Of a stretch of 64,000 nucleotides of DNA, positions 42,690 to 52,925 are shown piece by piece. A model generated the notes under the pieces. The model saw only the letters and a list, made by a program, of their open reading frames with translations. It made no database searches and was not told the origin of the DNA. The first letter of the stretch is position 1, and the number at the start of each line of letters is the position of its first letter. The DNA is from Sandaracinaceae bacterium. Lineage in GTDB: Bacteria; Myxococcota_A; Polyangia; Polyangiales; Houyiibacteriaceae. The position numbers were made by a program, and so were the translations under genes. The stretch is from positions 558,001 through 622,000 of the forward strand of contig JACKEI010000002.1 of assembly GCA_020633075.1 (NCBI GenBank). Direction: 5' to 3'.

Positions 42690-45236
42690 TCACTCCCCGT
42701 CCCCGCCGGCGGGTGCGGCGTCGACCGTGCCGTCACCGCCTGCGTCGTCACCGCCGCCGCCGTCACCGGGCTCGATGAACATGATGTCCTCGCCGCTGGA
42801 GGCGTCACGCACGTAGATGCCCACCGGCGGGCGCGGCACGTGCTGAGGTGGGGGCTCGGCCTCGGCGGCTTCGGCCAGCGTGCGCTCCACCTCGAGCTCG
42901 CGCAGGTTCTGCATCATCTCGGCGACGAGGCCGCGGGTGCGCGAGTAGTCGATGGGCGGCTCGTAGTCGTCTCCGCCGAACACGAAGTAGCGGTCCAGGA
43001 ACTCCTGTCGCTCGCGCATCTTGCGCTCGAAGATGGCGCGCAGGTCGGCCGGGTCGCGGATGATGTAGGGGGTCAGGAAGAGCAGCAGGTTGGTCTTCTG
43101 GGTCTGGCTCGTGGTGCGGCGAAAGAGCGCGCCGATGAGGGGGATGTCCCCCAGCACGGGCACCTTGGTCTCGCTCGTGGTGACCGAGTCCCGCATCAGG
43201 CCGCCGATGACCACGGTCTGTTGGTCGCGCGCCATGACCTCGGTCTTGGCCGTGCGGCGGTTGATGCTGACCACGCCGAGCTGGCCCTCCGTGGCGCCGC
43301 GCTCCGAGATCTCTTCCTCGATCTCCATGCGGATCTGGCTGCTCTGGTTGATGTGCGGCGTGATGCGGATGGTGGTGCCCACGTCCTGACGCGGTGCAGA
43401 GCCGAAGCCGCTGTTGGCGCCGCCGCCGGCCAGGCCCGCGAGCCCTGCGAGCCCGCCCAGCCCCTGCGCGCCAGTGGTCCCGCCCGCGAGGCCCGCGAGG
43501 CCGCTCAGGCCCGAGAGCGCGCCCGAGGGGATACCCGAGGTCTGCAGCGGGATGTTCTGGCCGACGCTGATCTCGGCTTCCACGTTGTCCATGGCGATGA
43601 TGTGCGGCGTGGAGAGCACGTTCGCGTCGCCGGACGACGCCAGCGCGGTCACCAGCACACCGAAGCCCGGGACGCTCAGGCCCACGCCGGGGATCTCGAT
43701 GTTCTGCCCACGCACGCCGAGGGCCACGCCCGTGAGCAGGTCCGGTGAGATGCCTGGAGTTGCGGTGCGCCCCGCCTCGAAGCCCAACAGGGTGAGGTCA
43801 CCGCCGCTCGGGAAGTCCGGCACGCCGCCGTGGAAGGCGAAGCCCAGTGAGTTGGAGCGGCTCACGGACAGCTCCATGATGACGGCCTCGATGAAGACCT
43901 GCCTGCGCGGCGCGTCCAGCCGGTCGATCACGCTCCGCAGCGCGGCGTAGTCGTGGAGCGAGGAGGTGATCACCAGCGCGTTGGTGGGCTCGTACGAGGT
44001 CACGCGGATGGCGCCCTCGAAGAGGTCCGGGGTGGCTGCCGCTGCCCCTGCGGCACCAGCGCGACCGCCGGCCCCGGGGGCGGCAGGCGCCGCCGAGACG
44101 CCGCCGATCAGCTCCTGCAGCGCGCCCGCGATCTCCGAAGCGTCGCCGTTCTGCACGTAGTGGACGTGGATGCGCCCCTCGCCTTCGAGCGGGATGTCCA
44201 GCTGCCGGATCATCTCGAGCACGCGCATGTAGGCGCGCTCGGTCGCGATGATGATGAGCGAGTTGGTGCGCTCGTCCGCGATGATGTTCGTGATGCTGCT
44301 GCTCTCACCGCGCGTGCCCGCCTCGCCCACGGTGGCGGTCGCGCCGCCCGGAGCGGCCCCGTCCGCCGCCTGTGCGGCTGCCGCCCGTCGCCCACGCGGT
44401 GGCTGCGGAGTCGCCGCAGCGCCACCACCCGCGTCTGCAGGCGGGAAGATCTCGATCAGGCGCGCGGCGAGGTCGGCCGCGGTGGCGTAGTGGATGGGCT
44501 CGATCCAGATCTGCTCACCCGTCCGCTCCACGTCGATGGCCTCGATCAGCCGCAGCATGCGGCGGATCTGCGTACCCGTGTCCGTGATGATGACCGTGTT
44601 GGTGGGCGCGTAGGCGATGACGCTGCCGTCGCTGGACTTGAAGCGGCCCAGCAGGTTGGCCACGTCCTCTGCCGAGACGTTGTCGATGCGCTGCAGGCGC
44701 GTCATGTAGCGGTCCTGCGCGGGGATGGCGCCGCTGTCGGACATGCCCAGCGGCTGCGTCTCGATGCCACCCGTCTCCATGATCTTCAGGTACTGGCCGG
44801 CGGGCACTACGGTCAGGCCGTTGACCTCGAGGATGCTCAAGAACGCGTTGTAGGCCTCGGCGGCGGTCACCTTCGTGGGGGCGTACACGGTGGCCTTGAT
44901 GGCGCGGACCTTGCCCGGGAGGATGAAGCGCTTGCCAGTCATGTTGGAGATCAAGCGCACCAGGTCAGGCAGGTCCGCCTCTTCCAGGTTGAACGTGACG
45001 CGTGCGCGCGGCGACATCGGACGGAAGTCCACGCCGCTCTCGAACTCCGTCACGCCCTCGGCGCCGGTGGTGCCGGCCGCCGCGGGGTTGGGCGGGCGCG
45101 TACGCGCCGGTCGGGCGCGACGGACGCGCGCGCTGGTGCCGGCCGGAGGGGCCTCCTGTGCGTCGACGTAGGTCAGCCCCGCGAGCATGACGAACGCGGA
45201 GAAACACAGGAGAGGGAACGCGGTGGTGAGCTTCAT
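42690..45236 (-). CDS. gspD: Type II secretion outer-membrane secretin GspD
   Basis: An 848-residue secretin. A signal peptide (1-26) and Arg/Pro linker are followed by N0 (~75-145) and N1-N3 modules (AEDVANLLGRF, AADLAARLIEIFPP, ASEIAGALQELIGG), separated by Ala/Gly-rich linkers, and by the C-terminal barrel domain (VPVLGDIPLIGALFR, TNLLLFLTPYII). An unusual Gly-Leu-Ala-rich insert (GLSGLAGLAGG...) lies inside the gate region. The C-terminal tail is Asp/Gly-rich. There is no obvious pilotin in the window. Confidence 0.94.
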   Translation of the reverse strand: MKLTTAFPLLCFSAFVMLAGLTYVDAQEAPPAGTSARVRRARPARTRPPNPAAAGTTGAEGVTEFESGVDFRPMSPRARVTFNLEEADLPDLVRLISNMTGKRFILPGKVRAIKATVYAPTKVTAAEAYNAFLSILEVNGLTVVPAGQYLKIMETGGIETQPLGMSDSGAIPAQDRYMTRLQRIDNVSAEDVANLLGRFKSSDGSVIAYAPTNTVIITDTGTQIRRMLRLIEAIDVERTGEQIWIEPIHYATAADLAARLIEIFPPADAGGGAAATPQPPRGRRAAAAQAADGAAPGGATATVGEAGTRGESSSITNIIADERTNSLIIIATERAYMRVLEMIRQLDIPLEGEGRIHVHYVQNGDASEIAGALQELIGGVSAAPAAPGAGGRAGAAGAAAATPDLFEGAIRVTSYEPTNALVITSSLHDYAALRSVIDRLDAPRRQVFIEAVIMELSVSRSNSLGFAFHGGVPDFPSGGDLTLLGFEAGRTATPGISPDLLTGVALGVRGQNIEIPGVGLSVPGFGVLVTALASSGDANVLSTPHIIAMDNVEAEISVGQNIPLQTSGIPSGALSGLSGLAGLAGGTTGAQGLGGLAGLAGLAGGGANSGFGSAPRQDVGTTIRITPHINQSSQIRMEIEEEISERGATEGQLGVVSINRRTAKTEVMARDQQTVVIGGLMRDSVTTSETKVPVLGDIPLIGALFRRTTSQTQKTNLLLFLTPYIIRDPADLRAIFERKMRERQEFLDRYFVFGGDDYEPPIDYSRTRGLVAEMMQNLRELEVERTLAEAAEAEPPPQHVPRPPVGIYVRDASSGEDIMFIEPGDGGGGDDAGGDGTVDAAPAGGDGE

Positions 45237-46204
45237 TGGACGCTGTAGTCGATGGTGAGCGGTTGTCCGCGGCGGACAACGGAGAGGGAGAGGGCGTCGG
45301 CGCCCGAGAGGCGCGTGTACGCTTCGAGGGCCGTGTCGGGGCTGGTCAGATCGAAGCCGTTCATGGTGCGCAGCATGTCGCCGTTCTGGATGCCCAGGCG
45401 GCCCAGCACGCTGTTCCGGCGGATGCCGTACATCTTCACGCCCACCACGCGGCCGTTCTCTTCGTGAGGGATGACGCGCGCCGTGCGCATGATCTCTTCT
45501 TGGTTGCGCATGACCTCCTCGAGGAAGCTGCGCTGCACCGTGAAGTTGCGGTCGCTCTGGCGCGTGATCCCCGCCTCCATGGCCTCGTTGGTGATGCCCT
45601 CGCCGGTGTCGGCCGCGGCGGCTGCGGCGGCAGGGGCGTCCGGGGTTGGCGTGGCAGCCGCGACGACGGGAGCGGCGCCCTCGGCAGGCTGCACCTCGAA
45701 CATGGCGAGGTAGCAGCGGCGTGGGCCGTAGATCATGATCGCGCGGTGGGGCTCGATGCGCTCCACGGTCTTGCCGTCCACCACGCTGCCCTCGCGGTAG
45801 AGGCGTGACTGTCCGTTGAGCGTGATGGCCGCCAGCGAGCGCTCGGCGGACCAGCTGACGATGGCCGCGGTGAGCACGGCCTGCCCCTCACAGCGCGGGA
45901 CGATGCCGTCTTCCGGCGGGAGCCCGGCGTCCTCGACGCCCGCGTCCACCTCTTCGACCTCGGGCTCCGGCCCCACCAGCATCAGCTTGACCTTGGCGTG
46001 GTCCACGGCGCTGCGGCGGTTCGTGGCCGCTTCACCGCCTGGGACGGCGAGCTGCTCGCGCTCGGCGCCTCCCACCACCGGCGCGCGGTCGATCAGGGCG
46101 GCGCCCATCAGGTTGGTCGCGCCCTGCGCGAGGAAGAGCGCACACATCCCCAGCGTGGAGAGAAGAATCACTGCGGCGACGCGCTGCTGTCGAGGGGTAC
46201 CCAT
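45233..46204 (-). CDS. gspC: Type II secretion protein GspC (PDZ type)
   Basis: A 323-residue bitopic protein linking the secretin to the inner platform. A membrane helix (~9-30) and an HR domain (~95-165, with SWSAERSLAAITLNG and RCYLAMFEV) precede an Ala linker and a C-terminal PDZ domain (~235-323, GIRRNSVLGRLGIQNGDMLRTMNG). The start at 46204 is set by the basic cap before the membrane helix. It is first in the operon. Confidence 0.9.
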   Translation of the reverse strand: MGTPRQQRVAAVILLSTLGMCALFLAQGATNLMGAALIDRAPVVGGAEREQLAVPGGEAATNRRSAVDHAKVKLMLVGPEPEVEEVDAGVEDAGLPPEDGIVPRCEGQAVLTAAIVSWSAERSLAAITLNGQSRLYREGSVVDGKTVERIEPHRAIMIYGPRRCYLAMFEVQPAEGAAPVVAAATPTPDAPAAAAAAADTGEGITNEAMEAGITRQSDRNFTVQRSFLEEVMRNQEEIMRTARVIPHEENGRVVGVKMYGIRRNSVLGRLGIQNGDMLRTMNGFDLTSPDTALEAYTRLSGADALSLSVVRRGQPLTIDYSVQ

Positions 46205-46224
46205 TCGAACTCATTCCCGTGCAA

Positions 46225-46240
46225 AGCAACGGGCGTGCCT
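46225..46240 (-). promoter_or_regulatory. Sigma-54 promoter of the T2SS operon
   Basis: On the minus strand, AGGCACGCCCGTTGCT fits the sigma-54 consensus TGGCACG-N4-TTGCW with one mismatch (A for T) and the exact GG-N10-GC spacing. The expected start is near 46214, only about 10 nt before the gspC ATG. The adjacent gene encodes a sigma-54 activator. Confidence 0.75.
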
Positions 46241-46315
46241 AATCCAAAACGAGCCCCAAGACCAGCGAAACACCTATGTTTCTCCGAGGTTCTCGGGGTC
46301 TAGCGGTCCCTCCCG

Positions 46316-46328
46316 CGACAACCTGTCA
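46316..46328. promoter_or_regulatory. Enhancer-like site UAS2 upstream of gspC
   Basis: CGACAACCTGTCA matches the dyad TGACA-N3-TGTCA with one mismatch. Its centre is about 108 bp upstream of the predicted start and 41 bp (four helical turns) from the second site. Confidence 0.55.
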
Positions 46329-46353
46329 CGCCGCGTCGGGAGATCTCCCCGGC

Positions 46354-47748
<1,395 letters not shown>

Positions 47749-47777
47749 GGGGCTTCCGTAGCCAAGTTGGCAGGGGT

Positions 47778-47814
47778 CTCTGACAATATGGCGCAGCGCG
47801 ACAGGATGTCAGAG
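47778..47814. promoter_or_regulatory. Autoregulatory operator region of the activator gene
   Basis: Perfect 8-bp inverted repeat CTCTGACA / TGTCAGAG (47778-47785, 47807-47814) enclosing CGACAGGATGTCA (47799-47811), a one-mismatch version of the site seen twice before gspC. It lies ~50 bp upstream of the regulator's ATG at 47748. Confidence 0.5.
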
Positions 47815-47947
47815 GGCGGAAAGGGGAATTCTCGGGAAAAAGCGGCGTCTGGCGTCTTCAGTGGGACGGCCACTCCTGCCCAGTGCACAGGACGTGCCGC
47901 GCGCTCTGCTGGTCGTCATAAGCCAGGGCCGCACGCGGCAAGGCTGC

Positions 47948-47953
47948 TAAGGT
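47948..47953 (+). promoter_or_regulatory. -10-like hexamer of a possible leaderless promoter
   Basis: TAAGGT ends 6 nt before the GTG at 47960. No Shine-Dalgarno. Confidence 0.3.
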
Positions 47954-47959
47954 CTCGCC

Positions 47960-49027
47960 GTGGTCCACCGCCGAGGTTCCAGCGTCGCGCTCGTAGTCGC
48001 CAGCGCCATCGTCATCGCGGCGGGCGTCAAGCTCGCCTCGCCCTTGCTGAGTCAGCTGGTGTTGGCCGCCTTCCTCGCGACCATGACCGCGCCGCTCGTG
48101 CTCGGCCTGCAGCGTCGTCGCGTGCCCCTGCCGCTCGCCATCGGAGCGGGCGTCCTGGTGGATGTCGCGCTCGTCATCGGCCTGGTCGTCTTCGTGGCGG
48201 GCTCCGTCTCGGCCTTCAGCCAGCGCCTGCCCATGTACGAGGAGCGCCTGAGCGAGCTCGGGGCCCACGTCGCCAACTCGCTCCTGCGCTATGGCGTGGA
48301 CATCTCGCTCGCGGCCCTGCGAGAGGTCGTGGATCCGGCGGTGATGGTCGACATGGCGCGCTCGCTGGTGCAGAGCGTGGCGGAGCTCTTGTCGCGCATC
48401 CTGATCATGCTGCTCATGGTCGCGTTCATGCTCATCGAGGCGGTCAGCATCGAGCGCAAGCTCCTGCGCGTGGTGGAGAACCGCGAGGACCTGCGCGACC
48501 TGAGCGACGGCGTCGGCGAGGTCTACAAGTACCTGTACGTCAAGAGCGGGACCAGCGCGGCTACGGGGGCGCTGGTGGCGCTCTGGTGCTGGCTCTGTGG
48601 CGTCGACCTGCCCATCCTCTGGGGCTTGCTGGCCTTCCTGCTGAACTACATCCCCAACATCGGCAGCATCATCGCCGCGGTGCCGGCCATCCTGTTGGCA
48701 TTGGTGCAGCACGGACCTGGCACGGCCATGGCCGTCGGCGCGGGCTACCTGGCGGTCAACTTCATCATCGGCAACATGCTCGAGCCTCGCTGGATGGGCC
48801 GCGCGCTCGGGCTGTCGTCGCTGGTGGTGTTCCTGTCCATGCTCGTGTGGGGCTGGTTGTTGGGGCCGGTGGGGGCGCTCTTCAGCGCGCCGCTGACCAT
48901 GATGCTCAAGCACTGGCTGGAGCACACCGAGGACCTGGCTTGGATCGCCGTCTTGCTCAGCCCTGCGGGGGAGACCAACCCGGTGCGCCCCAGCAACCCG
49001 GACGCTGTGCCACCCACGCCCGGGTGA
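47960..49027 (+). CDS. AI-2E (PF01594)-family permease
   Basis: A 355-residue membrane protein with about eight helices of the AI-2E family. The family is broad (e.g. TqsA, PerM, Na+/H+ antiporters), and quorum-signal transport should not be assumed. Family features are the amphipathic middle segment (YEERLSELGAHV...LREVVDPAVMV) and the final NYIPNIGSIIAAVPAILLAL, then GNMLEPRWMGRALGLSSLVVFLS. The GTG at 47960 is the plausible start. Confidence 0.82.
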   Translation: MVHRRGSSVALVVASAIVIAAGVKLASPLLSQLVLAAFLATMTAPLVLGLQRRRVPLPLAIGAGVLVDVALVIGLVVFVAGSVSAFSQRLPMYEERLSELGAHVANSLLRYGVDISLAALREVVDPAVMVDMARSLVQSVAELLSRILIMLLMVAFMLIEAVSIERKLLRVVENREDLRDLSDGVGEVYKYLYVKSGTSAATGALVALWCWLCGVDLPILWGLLAFLLNYIPNIGSIIAAVPAILLALVQHGPGTAMAVGAGYLAVNFIIGNMLEPRWMGRALGLSSLVVFLSMLVWGWLLGPVGALFSAPLTMMLKHWLEHTEDLAWIAVLLSPAGETNPVRPSNPDAVPPTPG

Positions 49028-49049
49028 GTGTGCTATACAGGCGTTCAGT

Positions 49050-50075
49050 ATGCGCGCCGTCAGCAACCCGCCCAACCCCTTTGCCCACCACAGCCTCGAG
49101 TGGGACGGCCCAGAGCCCCCGGCAGAGCTGCAGCTGTTCGAGGAGCACGCGCGCTCGGTGCTCTCGCGCAACGACAGCCCGGACATCGGCTTCGAGTACA
49201 GCCTGAACCCCTACCGCGGCTGCTTTCACGCATGCGCGTACTGCTACGCGCGCCCCACCCACCAGTACCTCGACTTCGGTGCGGGCACGGACTTCGACCG
49301 CAAGATCGTGGTCAAGGTCAACGCGCCAGAGCGCCTGCGTGAGGCGTTCAAGAAGCCCAGCTGGGCGGGGCGCCCGTTGGTGTTCAGCGGCAACACGGAC
49401 CCTTACCAGCCCATCGAGGCCCACTACGAGCTCACCAAGCGCTGCCTCGAGGTGTGCGCGGAGTTCAAGAACCCGGTCTACATCATCACCAAGAGCAAGC
49501 TCGTGCGACGGGACGCGGCCTTGCTCGGGCGCCTGGCGCGCGAAGCCGACGCGCGTGTGGCCGTCAGCATCCCCTTCGCCAGCGACGCGGACGCGCGCTT
49601 GATCGAGCCGTTCGCCTCGCCCCCCGGCAAGCGCTTCGAGACCCTGCGCGTGCTGCACGAAGAGGGAGTGCCAACCACCGTGTCGCTCGCGCCCACCATC
49701 CCGGGCCTCAACGACGCGCAGATCCCGGAGATCCTCGAGCGCGCTCGTGAGGCGGGCGCCGACAAGGCGTTCATGACGCTGGTGCGCCTCGCGCGGGAGG
49801 TGCGCCCGGTCTTCGAGCAGCGGCTGCGGGAGGCCTTTCCACAGCGAGCCGACAAGGTCCTGCGCCACCTCGCGAACATGCGTGAGGGGCAGTCCGGACG
49901 CTTCCACGAGCGCATGCGCGGGGAGGGGCAGCACTATCAGCTGGTGGAGCAGCTGTTTCGCAAGACGGCACAGCGTCTCGGCTACGACCTGCACGATGGC
50001 GTGCGCCCGCTGGGGCCCAGCCCCTTCGCGAGGCCCATCGAGCCCCGCCGCCAGCTCGCGCTCTTCGAGAGCTAG
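49050..50075 (+). CDS. PA0069-family radical SAM protein
   Basis: A 341-residue radical SAM protein resembling the PA0069/SplB-like group. The cluster motif is CFHACAYCY (C58, C62, C65), with SGNTDPYQPIE and AYLNPY-like NPYRGC nearby. It may act on nucleic acids, as spore photoproduct lyase-like relatives do, but no substrate is established for this subgroup. It begins 22 nt after the permease gene, with which it may share an mRNA. Confidence 0.85.
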   Translation: MRAVSNPPNPFAHHSLEWDGPEPPAELQLFEEHARSVLSRNDSPDIGFEYSLNPYRGCFHACAYCYARPTHQYLDFGAGTDFDRKIVVKVNAPERLREAFKKPSWAGRPLVFSGNTDPYQPIEAHYELTKRCLEVCAEFKNPVYIITKSKLVRRDAALLGRLAREADARVAVSIPFASDADARLIEPFASPPGKRFETLRVLHEEGVPTTVSLAPTIPGLNDAQIPEILERAREAGADKAFMTLVRLAREVRPVFEQRLREAFPQRADKVLRHLANMREGQSGRFHERMRGEGQHYQLVEQLFRKTAQRLGYDLHDGVRPLGPSPFARPIEPRRQLALFES

Positions 50076-50171
50076 TACCCCGCTGCCCGCGCCCGCGACA
50101 AGCAGCTGCACCGAAGCCACACCCGCGACAGGCAGCGCCACACTCGCCGCGCTGAGCACGCTTTGCCCGCG

Positions 50172-50522
50172 TCAGAGGATGCGCAGCACGTCCTCGGGTG
50201 GGCGCCCCAGCGCGGCGCGCTTGCCAGCCAGCACGATGGGTCGCTCGATGAGCTTCGGGTGCGCCACCATCGCGTCGATCAGCGCGTCTTCGCTCAGGCT
50301 CTCGTCGCCGAGGCCCAGCTCCTTGTAGGCGTCCTCCTTGCGGCGCAGCAGCTCGCGGGCGCTCATGCGCAGCTTCTTCAGGACGGCGCGCAGCGTGTCG
50401 GCGTCCGGCGGGTCTTCGAGGTACAAGCGGATCGTGGTGTTCACGCCGCGCCCCTCGAGGAGGGCCAGGGCCTCGCGGCTCTTGCTGCAGCGGGGGTTGT
50501 GCCAGATGGTGGCGCGAGTCAT
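50172..50522 (-). CDS. Arsenate reductase (glutaredoxin-dependent, ArsC) family protein
   Basis: A 116-residue ArsC-family protein with the HNPRCSKSR motif (C12) and C-terminal RPIVLAGKRAALGRPPE, close to the ArsC/YfgD group. The reaction would be GSH/glutaredoxin-dependent arsenate reduction. Its ATG overlaps the upstream gene's TGA (ATGA). No arsenite pump or arsR is adjacent, so arsenic resistance is uncertain. Confidence 0.85.
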   Translation of the reverse strand: MTRATIWHNPRCSKSREALALLEGRGVNTTIRLYLEDPPDADTLRAVLKKLRMSARELLRRKEDAYKELGLGDESLSEDALIDAMVAHPKLIERPIVLAGKRAALGRPPEDVLRIL

Positions 50523-51577
50523 CGGACGTCTCCTACACGCAGGTCGCAGTTCTCGAAGCGCGTGATGTAGTCCGCGCCGAAGGCGAGCGAGGGGGTCGTC
50601 GCCCCGGCCTGGACCTCGCCGCGCGCGCAGCGCACGGTCGCGTCCACGGCGGTGCGGGCCGTGAGGGTGTAGCCCTCCGGGGTGGTGAGCGTGGCCTCCA
50701 CGCTGCGTCCGTCGGCGCAGGTCGCGCGCCCCCAGATGCTCGAGCTGCCGCGCTCGCGGGTGTCCGCGTCGGGGCCGGTGAGGGTCGCCTCCACGAGCGC
50801 CTTGAGGCCGCGCTGCACCAGCGACGCGCCGAGCGCGGGCCCCAGGTGACGGAGCGCCTTCATGCCCGAGATCTGCTTCGGCGGGACCGCGATGAACACC
50901 GTGATGTTCGGGATGCCCGTGGACTGAAAGGCGGTGCTCACGTCTCCCCACGGGATGCTCACGCCGAGCCGGGTTTTGTCGCGGAAGGGGATCTCGCGGG
51001 TCTCGTGGGCCGTCGGCACGGACACCAAGCGGCCGTCGCGGCGCACCTTGCCTCCGTGCGGCAGCGCCTCGATCATGGTCTTGGTGGTGCCGCGGCTGGA
51101 CGACCCGTCGCCTCGGAACGCGAGCAGGAGCTCGCTCGCGTCCGGCAGGGCCGCGTGCAGCGTGGCCGCGACGCAGTCCGTCGGCACCACGTCGAAGCCG
51201 GCGCCGGGCAGCAGCACGACGCCGCGCCGCTTTGCCTCCGCGTCCCGCGCCGCGCACGCCTCGAAGACGTCAATCTCGCCGGTGATGTCGGTGTAGTGCG
51301 TGCCGCTGCGCAGACACGCCTCGACGACGGGCGCGCTGGTGGCGGAGAACGGCCCCGCCGCGAGCGCGATGGCGTCCACGTCCGCGAGCTGCTGCGCGAT
51401 GGCCGCGGGGTCATCCAGCTCGAACGCCCGGTAGGGCAGGCCGTGGCGCTCGGCGAGCGGTCGGATCACCTCGATACGGCGCCCTGCCAAGATCGGGGTC
51501 TCACCACGTCGGGCCGCCTCTTCGACCATCAGCTGGCCCGTGTATCCGTTCGCTCCGTAGAGCATCCACGTACTCAT
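50519..51577 (-). CDS. Saccharopine dehydrogenase-like NAD(P)-binding oxidoreductase
   Basis: A 352-residue Rossmann-fold protein with the N-terminal GANGYTG motif (8-14) and FELDDPAAIAQQLADVDAIALAAG. It matches the saccharopine-dehydrogenase/trans-acting enoyl reductase-like family, found in both amino-acid and lipid/polyketide metabolism. I chose 51577 for the GGGTGG spacing; 51583 is two codons longer. Coupled to the ArsC-like gene. Confidence 0.8.
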   Translation of the reverse strand: MSTWMLYGANGYTGQLMVEEAARRGETPILAGRRIEVIRPLAERHGLPYRAFELDDPAAIAQQLADVDAIALAAGPFSATSAPVVEACLRSGTHYTDITGEIDVFEACAARDAEAKRRGVVLLPGAGFDVVPTDCVAATLHAALPDASELLLAFRGDGSSSRGTTKTMIEALPHGGKVRRDGRLVSVPTAHETREIPFRDKTRLGVSIPWGDVSTAFQSTGIPNITVFIAVPPKQISGMKALRHLGPALGASLVQRGLKALVEATLTGPDADTRERGSSSIWGRATCADGRSVEATLTTPEGYTLTARTAVDATVRCARGEVQAGATTPSLAFGADYITRFENCDLRVGDVR

Positions 51578-51751
51578 CGCCATCCACCCTTTCGCACTGC
51601 CTGCGTGGCGCCGCCCGTCGCAGGAGGGCACCGTTCTGGGACAAGCGCGGCTCACCCGCAAGCGGAGACGTATGCGTCGTCGCGCCGTGCGACTGAACGG
51701 TGATTCATTTTCGAGTGGGCCGAGAGCGGACGCGGTGGTAACTCCACAGTC

Positions 51752-52900
51752 ATGAACTTCACCGAGACCGAAGAACAGACACTGCTCCGCCAAGAGGTGC
51801 GCAACATCGCGAAGCCCTTCGGCCGTGAGTACTACCTGGCCAAGGCGCGCGCCGGGGAGCCTCTCGACGAGCTCTGGAACGCCGTCGGCTCGGCCGGCTA
51901 TCTGGGCGTCAACATCCCGGAGTCCCACGGCGGCGGCGGGCTCGGCATCTCGGAGCTCGCGATGGTCAGTGAGGAGCTCGCGGCGGCGGGCTGCCCGCTC
52001 TTGTTGTTGCTGGTGTCGCCGGCCATCTGCGGCACGATCCTCGCGCGCTTCGGCACGCCCACACAGCAGGACACGTGGCTGCCCGGCCTCGCCACGGGTG
52101 AGACCAAGCTGGTCTTCGCCATCACGGAGCCCGATGCAGGCTCCAACTCACACCGCATCTCCACGGTTGCGCGGCGCGACGGGGACGACTGGCTCTTGCG
52201 TGGCACCAAGTACTACATCTCCGGTGCCGACGAGGCGGACGCGATCCTCGTCGTCGCGGCCACGCCTGGCGACGACGGGCGGCCGGGGCTGTCCCTGTTC
52301 CTGGTGGACGCCGACGCAGCGGGCCTCACGCGGACGCCCATCCCCATGGAGCTCGTCGCGGCCGAGCGGCAGTACACGCTCTTCTTCGACGATGTTCGCG
52401 TCCCCGCCGAGCGCCTCGTGGGCAAGCCCGGTCACGGGCTCCAGCAGGTCTTCGTGGGTCTGAACCCCGAGCGCATCCTCGGCGCGGCGATGGGCAACGG
52501 CATCGCGCGCTACGCGCTGTCGGCTGGTGCGCGCTACGCAGGGGAGCGCGCCGTCTTCGGCGCGCCCATCGGTACGCACCAAGGCATCGCGCATCCCCTG
52601 GCGCAGGCCAAGATCGAGGTCGAGCTCGCGCGCCTGATGACCAGCAAGGCGGCCTGGCTCTTCGACCAGGGGCTCGACGCCGCCGAGGCCGCCAACATGG
52701 CCAAGTACGCCGCCGCCGAGGCTGCCCTGGCCGCCGTGGACGCGGCCATCCAGACGCACGGGGGTAACGGCATGTCGGAGGAGTACGGCATCGCCGCGTT
52801 GTGGGGCGTGGCCCGCACGCTGCGCATCGCCCCCGTGAGCCGCGAGATGATCCTGAACTTCATCGCTCAGCACTCGCTCAAGCTGCCGAAGTCGTACTGA
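51752..52900 (+). CDS. Acyl-CoA dehydrogenase
   Basis: A 382-residue flavoenzyme that introduces the alpha-beta double bond in acyl-CoA. Landmarks are FAITEPDAGSNSHR, KYYISGADEADAILV and QTHGGNGMSEEYG. The classic C-terminal Glu (IYEGT in MCAD) is replaced (LRIAPVSRE), but a Glu in LNPERIL occupies the position used by isovaleryl- and long-chain acyl-CoA dehydrogenases. No electron-transfer or other beta-oxidation gene is adjacent. Confidence 0.9.
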   Translation: MNFTETEEQTLLRQEVRNIAKPFGREYYLAKARAGEPLDELWNAVGSAGYLGVNIPESHGGGGLGISELAMVSEELAAAGCPLLLLLVSPAICGTILARFGTPTQQDTWLPGLATGETKLVFAITEPDAGSNSHRISTVARRDGDDWLLRGTKYYISGADEADAILVVAATPGDDGRPGLSLFLVDADAAGLTRTPIPMELVAAERQYTLFFDDVRVPAERLVGKPGHGLQQVFVGLNPERILGAAMGNGIARYALSAGARYAGERAVFGAPIGTHQGIAHPLAQAKIEVELARLMTSKAAWLFDQGLDAAEAANMAKYAAAEAALAAVDAAIQTHGGNGMSEEYGIAALWGVARTLRIAPVSREMILNFIAQHSLKLPKSY

Positions 52901-52925
52901 GTCGGCCGCGTGGGCCGTGTGGCGC

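Larger units (their letters stand above)
31460..46214 (-). other. Type II secretion operon gspC-D-E-F-(G-like)-G-H-I-J-K-L-M-N plus Spx/ArsC
   Basis: Fourteen same-strand genes with no internal promoter-sized gap. Junctions: C/D ATGA, D/E 7 nt, E/F TAGTG, F/G-like 12 nt, G-like/G 49 nt, G/H 5 nt, H/I, I/J and J/K ATGA, K/L TGATG, L/M 11-nt overlap, M/N TGATG, N/ArsC ATGA. The proteins build an envelope-spanning pseudopilus machine. Not in the window: the prepilin peptidase gspO and any gspS pilotin or gspAB. The 49-nt gap is the only place a second promoter could fit comfortably. Confidence 0.9.

Noticed and set aside
31855..46204. Reading the operon as a type IV pilus cluster
   Set aside because: GspC, K, L, M and N with PDZ and pseudopilin features point to type II secretion; no PilT/PilA-like genes.
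47960..49027. Calling the AI-2E-family gene a quorum-signal exporter
   Set aside because: The family is functionally broad; nothing here shows autoinducer-2 handling.
50172..50522. Arsenic-resistance operon
   Set aside because: Only an ArsC-family gene is present, with no arsR, arsB or acr3 nearby.
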